Source: Protula sp. h YS-2021 (Eukaryota; Annelida; Polychaeta; Sabellida; Serpulidae). From it: DNA of 64,000 nt. The stretch lies in assembly GCA_949752745.1 (NCBI GenBank), contig OX457025.1, positions 96,103,804 through 96,167,803 on the forward strand. Reading direction: 5' to 3'. The notes below the pieces were generated by a model that had not been told where the DNA came from, did no database searches, and saw nothing but the letters and a program-made list of their open reading frames with translations. How positions within the stretch are numbered: position 1 is the first letter of the stretch; every line of letters starts with the position of its first letter. Positions 56,788-64,000 of this stretch are shown piece after piece. Made by a program: the position numbers and the translations under genes.

Positions 56788-57132
56788 TTATGACTTGTCG
56801 TCTTGTCTGCGAAGCCTTTTATCCACTTCTTTCACCTGCTTCTTCAGCATTTTCCATTCAGGTATTGTCAGCAAGATACCCTTTTTCGTTGGACGGTTTT
56901 TTCCAGTCCCCTCATCTCTGAGGTATTTGCGAATGTTTACCACACCTTCATTACTTTGTTTCATAATCTTGATATACTTTCCATTGCCTAGAGAAAGCAT
57001 TCCATCCCACGACTGTGGTGTTGGTGCTATCTCCACTTTTAATTTCTTAATGGTAGTATCAGGATGTTTCACTTTCATGTCTTTGACTGTATCAGCAAGA
57101 GTATCCATATCCGTTGGTGCAGATCTTTTCAT
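56788..57132 (-). CDS. PC4/Sub1-type single-strand DNA-binding transcription coactivator
   Basis: The product is 114 residues from the ATG at 57132. Residues about 44-108 match the PC4 domain: a LGNGKYIKIMKQ strand, VVNIRKYLRDEGTGKNRPTK and KKGILLTIPEWKMLKKQVKE. The RKGI.L...W..L..... signature and the RE-Y-.-D-G...P-.-KKG order are as in the family. PC4 proteins bind single-stranded DNA and act in transcription, replication and repair. A TATA-like TATATAAGG lies about 55 bases upstream, inside the polymerase 3' end. It is the clearest member of a cluster of related genes. Confidence 0.8.
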   Translation of the reverse strand: MKRSAPTDMDTLADTVKDMKVKHPDTTIKKLKVEIAPTPQSWDGMLSLGNGKYIKIMKQSNEGVVNIRKYLRDEGTGKNRPTKKGILLTIPEWKMLKKQVKEVDKRLRRQDDKS

Positions 57133-57183
57133 GTTGACGCTTCAGTGTTCACACCACAACTAACTCATAAGTTGAAGTGTCTC

Positions 57184-57197
57184 CCCCTTATATACTG
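57184..57197 (-). promoter_or_regulatory. TATA-like box for the PC4 gene
   Basis: CAGTATATAAGGGG on the minus strand overlaps the last codons of the polymerase and lies about 55 bases before the PC4 ATG. Confidence 0.55.
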
Positions 57198-60100
57198 TAA
57201 TGCCCATGCGCCAAAGTGGAATAGCCATCACTCATCACATATCGCTTGTCATCAAAGGGAGAGAGAGCCACTTTCCTCAACTTCTCCGAGAAGATCTGGT
57301 GGTTATGACTTCGAATGATGTGTCCTGTAGTCATCGTTTGCGTTTGGTTGAACAAACTGTCTCTATACTGCTGATGTTTCATCCGTCTTTGACACGCGCG
57401 AGTGATGCCTTTGGCCGTACGTTTTTCTTTCCCACCATACATCATACTATACATTTTCGGCCGAAGTCCAACAAACTCTTCAATGGGAATGCCCGCCGTC
57501 TCATCTTTCATTTTCCCAAGCACTTTCTTGTTCACGTTGGAATGTAGGAAATGATCTGGGGGATAGTCACTTGTGTCGAACAAGTCGGCATCTTCCTGCA
57601 TGTCTTTGTAGATATCTTCCGTTTCTATGTCATAACATAGACTGTCGGTGTCGCTGAACAAGAGTTTGGCGTTGGGATACTTGGTCATGATGTAGTTGTA
57701 ATGAAAGTGGAACATGAGCACCTTGCTGAGGTCGAGAATGGTGAACCCAACTTGAATGGGTTTATCCAGAAGCAGATCCACTTTGCGCAAATGTACCGCG
57801 GTTAAATCTTCGTTGAAAATTCTAAATTTGTGGAAGGAAGGTTTGGCTACAAGTTTCTTGAACCGCTTTTCCTGGTGAACAAGTTCCACATTCATGCGCT
57901 TTCTTACATTTTCCATGGTTTTGCCAAACACAGAGTTGTTCATCAATTTGAAGAAGTCTTTCTCAAACGGGTTCTTGGCCAACTTTCTCTTTTCCGTGTT
58001 CAAGGAGATGTATTTTGCCAACCATTTGCTCTGTGCAAACATGATGGCACGGTGCACCTTCGTGACTTTCAATCCCAGTGAGACATATTGCTGTAAATTT
58101 CTATAATGAAGCACATATTTCTTCTTGTCACACAGGTTGGGAATGAGCTTTTCACTAGGTTTGCCTTTCATGTTTAGATCTTTCCGTAGCTTCTGACTAT
58201 GTTTTGACAATTCTCCCACTTTCACACATTTCCGTTCTGGAGCCACTGGATAGTGATTATGATGATCATGGATTGAATATGGGTATTCCAAATCCACTTC
58301 TAAAATGTATCCAATCTCGTCATCTTCATCCACATCCATAAAGTCAATGGATTCTGGCTCGCTCACCCACATAAATCCACTTTCCGGCATGCTTTGCGAC
58401 ATAGCCCAGCCATACAAGTTGTTTGCATCCAGGTAAGTCAAGTAGTTGGTTGGTTTCAAGGGATCGTAATCTGCTACGTAGGGGTTATTTGCTTTCGCAT
58501 ACTTGTGTGTGATGACAGATATTCCTCCACGTAAACCTTGTTCAACCATTTGGTACATGTCAATGTCGTTGATCAATTCCAATTTCACCTTTGTCGCTTT
58601 CAACATGGCATCCCACGACAGTCCTGGCGCTGTATAGTAGTGAGCAGGATCCAATTCATACGTGTTGAGACATACGTGACGAAAGTTTTCAAACACGTCA
58701 GCCAGCAGCAACACATCTGATTTCAGGTACAAGTCATGGTATTCGCCAAATGTAGTACAGTGGAATGTCTCCCACACCTTCTGCGCATGCGCATAATCCT
58801 CATCGCTAATGTCTTCTTCACTGAGTAGACTGTAAAACTTGTCCTTGGACTGCAGTTGTGTTTCAGCAAACTTGGATGGCTCATCCACGTAATCATAAGG
58901 GTACACTCCCTTTCTCAACAGTAAATCTTGTTGGTCGCTATCGTGAATGTGTGACGTCATGTGATAAAAGTTGTCTTTCCCTTCTGCTGCCAGGTTGGAG
59001 ACCAACTTCTGTAGAGAAGTACTCATGAACTGAAAGCTGTCTGTAAATTTCAGATTGCTCATGGTGAATGCAATATATTTCTCAACGGTGTTGGGAATGA
59101 CTGTAATCCTTTCGTTTTTGAACTTTCCAATTTCTTCCATGATCAAATGGCTGTCATAGCCTCGTAAATTGTGGAAAAACACAGGAATGATGAAAGAATC
59201 TTCAACATCCTGCTGATCTTTTCGAAATCGAAATTGTAAATTGCATTCATTATGTGCAGCTCCGCGGTATTTGCCATTAATATGATCATGATCTCTCACA
59301 CGATCTGCTCCTAGAGGCTCATGACAAATGTAGCAATCTGTGGCGTTCTTATAATGCTCTTCATGTTCATGAGTCATGACTATTTTCTTTTTCTGCTGTA
59401 GACCATGCACAATACGATCACGTTCATATACCATATGGTCTAAAAAGACTTTCACGGCATTATCGCCTCGATATACGACTGGCGCACGTGTATCATACTG
59501 GCTGACAACCACATAGGCAAAGCTGTTTGGACGATGATGCTGATACTTGTCTCCTTCATGCTTTTTCGTGAAACATTCAAAGTCTGCATAAATGACAAAC
59601 GGCGCTCGCTGTTGTTTGGCTACATTCTTGAACTTGATGAAGGGTTCCTTGGGGAATGATAAACGTTGTGCGCCATGCTTGCCACACACTTCACGATGCT
59701 TGTCTAAAAGATCTTGTCGCATAAACCCATGAAGACAGTTGAAACAATAAAATGCTGTAGCCTTATGCTTTGATCGATAAGCCATCAGTCTGCTGAAATT
59801 CTTGATGAGGCAGTAATGTCTTGTCTTGTCATTGCTAATCAAAAGCAAGTTGATTTCTCTGGCGCTGTTGGCGCTGGTGTTTCGACTGAGTTGTATGGGA
59901 ACAACGACATCATGTTCATATCCAAACACGTTAATGGACACATCATTCTCCTTTTCAAACTTTGGAATGTCTGTAATCGGTGTTGGAAATGTCATGCCTT
60001 CCACCTTCAATTCGTTCTCAAATGGTGTGTAATGACTCACGCGGCAAGGACTGTTTGTTGAAGGGAGAAGGTGAGCCAATACAGACCATAAGAAGCACTT

Positions 60101-60745
60101 GTTGTCTTTATTCTGAATGTTTAACACAGCCTTTGTACTCTGTACTTTCTTCGGTAGTGGGATAAAACTGCTTGCTTCCAGTGGTGCTGACGTCGCTGTA
60201 TGCACTTCAATGAATAATATGTTATCCAACACCCAGCCAGAGCCTTGTCGCTCATGTTCATCAAACCTAGTAAACAATTCTTTATAGGCTTCTGGCAAGT
60301 CCTTCTCAATATCCGTTGGATTGTATGCTGCATATGTCGGACTGCTGATGAAGGCATTATCCACTTGTTCTACCATCACGCCTTCAACATTTGGTGTCAT
60401 TTTCTTGAAGCGTGCATGTACCACAATGTACCATTTCATACCACGGTTTAACGTCTCTAGCAAATGTCTCTTGATTCTATTCTCTTGTTGTCGCATTTCG
60501 AGTAGCAAATCCGATCCATCTTCAGGCTCAAACCGCCTTTCCTGCGCGTTTTCACCAAGACTCACTCTTCTGCCTCTGCCTATTTGTCCTGTCTCTTTCT
60601 TTCTTTGTTCTTCATGAGACACATTTTCCATCTCAGCACATGCATGTGTCTCAAATGCATCCAAAGATGAAAATATCTTGGCGCATTTACAGCAGAGGAC
60701 TGGATCAGGTCTGTCAACACCATCTTGTTGACATGTTTCACTCAT
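57188..60745 (-). CDS. Protein-primed type B DNA polymerase (pPolB)
   Basis: The product is 1185 residues, starting at the first in-frame ATG (60745; a TAG lies just upstream). Order: N-terminal zinc finger (CCKC...H, about 18-34); a KAVLNIQNKDNKCFLWSVL segment (206-224); a C2H2 finger (YCFNCLHGFMRQDLLDKH, 333-350); Exo I IYADFECF (D388, E390). Then an Endo VII-like HNH insert (CYICHEPL...DHDHINGKYRGAAHNECN, 471-502), Exo II FFHNLRGYDSH and Exo III YLKSDVLLLAD (D677). The polymerase core has motif A YLDANNLYGW (D773), motif B KLMNNSVFGKT and motif C FSDTDSL (D1032, D1034). Every catalytic motif is kept, so it is probably active. It replicates the linear element by protein priming. Confidence 0.95.
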   Translation of the reverse strand: MSETCQQDGVDRPDPVLCCKCAKIFSSLDAFETHACAEMENVSHEEQRKKETGQIGRGRRVSLGENAQERRFEPEDGSDLLLEMRQQENRIKRHLLETLNRGMKWYIVVHARFKKMTPNVEGVMVEQVDNAFISSPTYAAYNPTDIEKDLPEAYKELFTRFDEHERQGSGWVLDNILFIEVHTATSAPLEASSFIPLPKKVQSTKAVLNIQNKDNKCFLWSVLAHLLPSTNSPCRVSHYTPFENELKVEGMTFPTPITDIPKFEKENDVSINVFGYEHDVVVPIQLSRNTSANSAREINLLLISNDKTRHYCLIKNFSRLMAYRSKHKATAFYCFNCLHGFMRQDLLDKHREVCGKHGAQRLSFPKEPFIKFKNVAKQQRAPFVIYADFECFTKKHEGDKYQHHRPNSFAYVVVSQYDTRAPVVYRGDNAVKVFLDHMVYERDRIVHGLQQKKKIVMTHEHEEHYKNATDCYICHEPLGADRVRDHDHINGKYRGAAHNECNLQFRFRKDQQDVEDSFIIPVFFHNLRGYDSHLIMEEIGKFKNERITVIPNTVEKYIAFTMSNLKFTDSFQFMSTSLQKLVSNLAAEGKDNFYHMTSHIHDSDQQDLLLRKGVYPYDYVDEPSKFAETQLQSKDKFYSLLSEEDISDEDYAHAQKVWETFHCTTFGEYHDLYLKSDVLLLADVFENFRHVCLNTYELDPAHYYTAPGLSWDAMLKATKVKLELINDIDMYQMVEQGLRGGISVITHKYAKANNPYVADYDPLKPTNYLTYLDANNLYGWAMSQSMPESGFMWVSEPESIDFMDVDEDDEIGYILEVDLEYPYSIHDHHNHYPVAPERKCVKVGELSKHSQKLRKDLNMKGKPSEKLIPNLCDKKKYVLHYRNLQQYVSLGLKVTKVHRAIMFAQSKWLAKYISLNTEKRKLAKNPFEKDFFKLMNNSVFGKTMENVRKRMNVELVHQEKRFKKLVAKPSFHKFRIFNEDLTAVHLRKVDLLLDKPIQVGFTILDLSKVLMFHFHYNYIMTKYPNAKLLFSDTDSLCYDIETEDIYKDMQEDADLFDTSDYPPDHFLHSNVNKKVLGKMKDETAGIPIEEFVGLRPKMYSMMYGGKEKRTAKGITRACQRRMKHQQYRDSLFNQTQTMTTGHIIRSHNHQIFSEKLRKVALSPFDDKRYVMSDGYSTLAHGHYSI

Positions 60746-60960
60746 GCTTTTATGCTACTTCCATGTAATCAAAATATGGTGTGTAACTTGTTCCAAAAAG
60801 TTAAAATTGCTGACTCAGCAGAATTTTACTTGTGTATATGAATGTCTCACTTACAGTTGTGAAGTTGTACAGCTGTTATACAGCAGAGACATCTAGCGGT
60901 GAAGTTAATTGGTCTGCCAAATGGTATTCATCCGCCAAATGGTATTCATCCGCAAACTAG
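60729..60960 (-). promoter_or_regulatory. Polymerase promoter block (subterminal inverted repeat)
   Basis: The block upstream of the polymerase carries GCATAAAAGC next to the ATG, ATTTTGATTACATGGAAGTA and a perfect TGCTGACTCAGCA at 60808-60820. It also has CCGCTAGATGTCTCTGCTGT and a duplicated GGATGAATACCATTTGG. It recurs inverted at 46518-46757 and in shorter form in the centre of element A. TGCTGACTCAGCA is the canonical Maf-recognition element. Confidence 0.75.
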
Positions 60961-61073
60961 ACCTGAAATGTGATAAAATGTATTCTCTCTCTCTCACACA
61001 CACACAGACATGTTTTGCTTCATTTCATAATATAGGATGGCCCTTAAAAGGGCCCGAAATATTTTAGTATATA

Positions 61074-61349
61074 TCAGCAGCAGTTATGGGGTTGTCCCTC
61101 ATATTCCAACCACACTTGACATTTGCAGTATCGTTGAGTCAGTGTTACTATGCGGTTGTTCCACATAAATGTAATTACTACGTCAGGCTTCACTGCAGTG
61201 ATCTGAGTTGGAAATTGTAGCACCTCCTCCAAAGCATATGTAATATCAGCTGCTTCAGCTTCATCACGCATATTTACCCAGATGCAAACAGATTCATTCG
61301 CTTGAAACGCTGTTAAGTCATCAATGATGATAGCTGGTGTGTTATCCAT
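61074..61349 (-). CDS. Small accessory protein, unknown family
   Basis: The product is 91 residues from the ATG at 61349. The longer frame begins with TTG and would include the TATA-like CCTATATAAG (61390-61399), which lies about 45 bases before the ATG, so I choose the shorter start. It has PAIIIDDLTAF, an acidic EAEAADITYALEEVL stretch and a C-terminal TQRYCKCQVWLEYEGQPHNCC. It is the outermost gene at the right end. No family is recognised. Confidence 0.5.
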   Translation of the reverse strand: MDNTPAIIIDDLTAFQANESVCIWVNMRDEAEAADITYALEEVLQFPTQITAVKPDVVITFMWNNRIVTLTQRYCKCQVWLEYEGQPHNCC

Positions 61350-61439
61350 GATGTGTCTGACAATGTCTCTAAGCCTTGAGACACCACACTTATATAGGAT
61401 TTTATCATGCTGATTCGGCAAAAGTTTTTGTTGCTCCCC

Positions 61440-61675
61440 TTTGGGGGGGGGGGGGTCGGTACATAGTCTGTCCTAGGGGGGGGGGGGGTCCGTACATAGT
61501 ATGTCCTAGGGGGGGGGTCGGTACATAGTATGTCCTAGGGGGGGGGAGGGGGGGTCGGTACATAGTCTGTCCTAGGGGGGGGGTTTGTACATAGTCTGTC
61601 CTAGGGGGGGGGGGGTTGTACATAGTCTGTCCTAGGGGGGGGGGGTCCGTACATAGTATGTCCTGGGGGGGGGGG
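61440..61675. repeat. G-tract repeat array, right arm of element B
   Basis: About seven units of GTCGGTACATAGTATGTCCT or its CTGTCC variant are separated by runs of 8-13 G. It is the counterpart of 45749-45850 and of the arrays in element A. Confidence 0.85.
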
Positions 61676-61890
61676 AGGTCAGCACTTTTTAGGGTCTGTT
61701 GCCGATTGACTTCGGAAATGAAAGCTTGACTTCATTGACTTCGACGATCATAGACTGCGCCAAAACTCTCATGCAAACCCTAGGAAGCCATCACACAGCA
61801 TGACGTCATTATGACGTCATTATGGCCTCATTATGACCTCATTATGACCTCATTATGACCTCATTTGGACCTCATTATGACCTCATTATG
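61676..61890. repeat. TTATGACCTCA repeats, inner right end
   Basis: ATTATGACGTC units grade into ATTATGACCTC units at about 61800-61890. They look like decayed TGACGTCA sites. There is no equivalent at the left end. Confidence 0.65.
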
Positions 61891-62117
61891 ACGTCACAGA
61901 TGGTCGCGCCTATCCTAACGCTTATCGTGACTTCCGGTCCAGACATGATGACGTCACTTCCGGTCCAGACATGATGACGTCACTTCCGGTCCAGACAGCA
62001 CTTCCGGTCCAGACAGCACTTCCGGTCTAGACAGCACTTCCGGTCCAGACAGTATGACGTCACTTCCAGACAGTATGACGTCATCAAGTGACCCAGAAGC
62101 CCCGTTTTCACCCTACT
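61890..62117 (-). repeat. Right terminal inverted repeat of element B
   Basis: The reverse complement of the left end, with fewer ACCGGAAGTG units. TGACGTCACTTCCGGT lies at 61949-61964 and 61975-61990. The end reads GTTTTCACCCTACT. Confidence 0.85.
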
Positions 62118-62123
62118 TGGAGG
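62118..62123. repeat. Target-site duplication of element B, right copy
   Basis: TGGAGG matches 44874-44879. Confidence 0.85.
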
Positions 62124-62295
62124 GGAGGGGAGAGGGAGGTGGTGGAGGGGAGGGGAGGGGAGAGGAAGGTGGTGGAGGGGAGGGAAGAGGAGAGGGAGAG
62201 GTGGAGGGGAGGGAAGAAGGGGGTGGTGGAGGGGAGGGGAGAGGGAGATGGTGGAGGGGAGGGGAGAGGGAGGTGGTGGAGGGGAGGGTAGTCAT
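62118..62295. repeat. GA-rich minisatellite, right of element B
   Basis: Units with GGGGAGGGGAGAGGGAGGTG continue the array cut at 44879. Arg/Gly/Glu frames here are artefacts. Confidence 0.9.
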
Positions 62296-62460
62296 CAAAC
62301 GACGTAGTTCTTTAAAGGAAGTACGGTTATTCTATTTTCGGAGCATTCTGCTATGAAAAGTATACTGTCACTTGCACTTGAATGTAGTTAAAAGAAATGA
62401 TTACAATAGCGAATTAAAACTATACCGTTTTCGCTATCGAGTTCCGAAAATTACACTTGG
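62296..62460. other. Short intergenic stretch
   Basis: No feature is seen. Confidence 0.4.
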
Positions 62461-63180
62461 GGCCACAATAATACGATTCTTAACTCTTAAAATTCAAAAT
62501 TGGGCATAAACTAGGAGGTCAAGGTCGCCGAGATACCTCTTACATGTCTTCTTTTATACCCATAGAAGGTCAAATAAACTCAAATGCTCTATCTCTAACT
62601 CGTGTTGAGGTAATGGTCAACTTTCGGTTTTTGAGATTTACCTTTACCGAAAAGGTCAAAATCAGCAAGGTACGTCTTGCATATGGTCTTTTAGGCCAAA
62701 AAGGTCGAAAATAAGCTCAACATAGCTGTCTTTAACTGTTTTCGAGATAATAGTCAACTTCCGGTTTTTGACATTGATCATGACCGAGGAGGTCAAAGAC
62801 ACAGAAGTACCGCTTACATATATTTTATTAGGCCCAAAGGGTCAAAATAAACCTCACAATAATTCTGTATCTAAACGTTTTCGAGATAATGGCCCACTTA
62901 CGGTTTTTGACACTGAAGATGGCCGATTAGGTCAAGGTCACCGAGGTGCCTCTACTTAACGTCTTTTAGGTACGTAGGATTGAAAATAAGCTCAAAATAA
63001 TTCTGTCTCTAATCGTTTTCGAGATAATTACCCATTTTTTATTTTTGACATTGAAAATGATCGAGGAGGTCAAGGTTATCGAGGTACTTCTTACATATCG
63101 TCTTTCAGGTCCATAGGGTCGAAAATAACTCAAAATCGCTCTATCTCTAACCGTTTGAGAGGTGATGGACAAGTGGTCTC
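62461..63180. repeat. Degenerate relatives of the 139-bp satellite
   Basis: About five units with TAACCGTTTTCGAGATAATG-like, CTTCCGGTTTTTGACATTGA-like and GAGGTCAAGGTCACCGAGG-like segments in the same order as at 4125-5530. Confidence 0.8.
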
Positions 63181-63182
63181 TA

Positions 63183-63191
63183 AGGTCATGC

Positions 63192-63252
<61 letters not shown>

Positions 63253-63290
63253 ATATGTGTGTGTATGTGTGTGTGTGTGTGTGTGTGTTC
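63183..63290. repeat. AT/GT microsatellite
   Basis: An AT dinucleotide run of about 75 bp continues into a GT run of about 30 bp. Confidence 0.95.
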
Positions 63291-64000
63291 TTTAGCAAGC
63301 GGGAAAACTAAAACGCTGCAATCAACATGCACACACAAGTTGTAATCGCTCTCATTGTGGACAGCTGGGCGATCAATATGCCTATATTGACATTATACCA
63401 GGTCCCTTAACTGCAAAATTAAAGCGTTTGTCTGCCTTGTAATGTGCGTGAATGGCAAAATGTCAATATCAATTTTTGCATATAAAATGTTAATGTATTT
63501 CAAGTTTGGTTGCCCTAGCTTTAGCCGTCTTAGAGGAGTTCGCATGGCAAGGTTTTCAAATTTCTATATCCGTTTTAGCCGTTCTAAAATGAGCTAGAGC
63601 AACTCAAATCCCCAAGAGTCAAAGTCTTCTGCTAGAATTCCACTAGACAACGAAAAGACCGATTTGATTAAACCGCGAGAGAAAATTATGGCTTACATTA
63701 CACCGGGGGTGATTTTCAAGATAGAGTTGTCACGTGACTGACAGCTTGCAACTCAAGGTCACGTGGTTATCCTTTACTTCATACCACATATGGACTGAGG
63801 TTTCACTAATGGCAGTCGAAATAAAAATTCACTTCCGGTGTCAGAACTTAGACTTTGCAGGAAAACATCAAGGTCACCAATGGAGTCTCTTGAGCCAAAG
63901 GGTTTGACCTTGACACTTACAGACAAGCCGCGATACCTCTTATATGACGCTTTTTAGGCCCAAAGGGTACAAAAAAGCTCAAGATAATGGCTAATTCTGG
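63291..64000. other. Intergenic DNA with satellite-family fragments at the edge
   Basis: The last 180 bases contain AAGGTCACCAATGG, CCAAAGGGTTTGACCTTGAC and TTATATGACGCTTTTTAGGC, matching the 139-bp family. No gene is recognised. Confidence 0.5.

Larger units (their letters stand above)
44880..62117. mobile_element. Element B: complete Polinton/Maverick
   Basis: The element is 17,238 bp long, with terminal repeats starting AGTAGGGTGAAAACGGGGC and a 6-bp TGGAGG duplication. It carries the full hallmark set: protein-primed type B polymerase, retrovirus-like integrase with chromodomain, FtsK/A32-type packaging ATPase, adenain-type protease, minor and major jelly-roll capsid proteins. It also has small virion-type proteins and about nine accessory genes. 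All hallmark frames are open with their motifs intact. The capsid genes imply that it could form particles, as proposed for polintoviruses and adintoviruses; that is inference. Confidence 0.95.

Noticed and set aside
59816..60617. Plus-strand frames inside the polymerase gene
   Set aside because: They are antisense shadows of the conserved polymerase frame.
62054..62356. Gly/Glu/Arg-rich frame crossing the right end of element B
   Set aside because: It crosses the element boundary into the host GA minisatellite.

Overview
The window looks like non-coding DNA from a metazoan nuclear genome. It is AT-rich and dense in microsatellites, minisatellites and homopolymers, and it holds almost no conserved host coding sequence. 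I suspect a marine invertebrate, possibly a mollusc, but nothing here fixes the species. Two related mobile elements of the Polinton/Maverick type stand out from this background. No complete host gene was recognised.

Element A (13937-19859, about 5.9 kb) is a giant inverted repeat. Its ends are Polinton-type terminal repeats starting AGTAGGGTGAAAAC, and it is flanked by a TGTAAAA duplication. Each arm carries, from outside in: a terminal array of CRE/ETS-like motifs, C-tract repeats, about five 163-bp repeats, an array of TTGAACATGTTC repeats, one copy of an acidic two-zinc-finger gene, a second such array, a TGACGTCA cluster and a promoter-like block. The fold axis lies on a short palindrome, TGCTGACTCAGCA. 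Each gene copy is broken at a different place. The element has no polymerase, integrase or capsid gene, so it looks non-autonomous.

Element B (44880-62117, 17,238 bp) is a complete Polinton with the same terminal sequence and a perfect 6-bp target duplication, TGGAGG, in a GA-rich minisatellite. On the + strand it carries accessory genes, including a NADAR-family protein and a Cys-rich protein with a PC4-like module. A compact late block follows: integrase with chromodomain, packaging ATPase, small virion-type proteins, penton-like minor capsid protein, double jelly-roll major capsid protein and adenain-type protease. On the - strand it carries a protein-primed type B DNA polymerase of 1185 residues, a clear PC4-type protein, three divergent PC4-like relatives and a small unknown gene. 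All hallmark genes are open and keep their catalytic motifs, so the element may be recent and possibly competent.

The two elements share termini, C-tract repeats, the 163-bp unit and a promoter block that also lies upstream of the polymerase gene. Element B could therefore supply the enzymes that replicate and integrate element A. Outside the elements are a 29-bp minisatellite (1486-2815), a 139-bp satellite (4125-5530) whose relatives recur at several sites, a MULE transposase remnant (22911-23292), a possible retroelement remnant (about 8062-9490) and many simple repeats.
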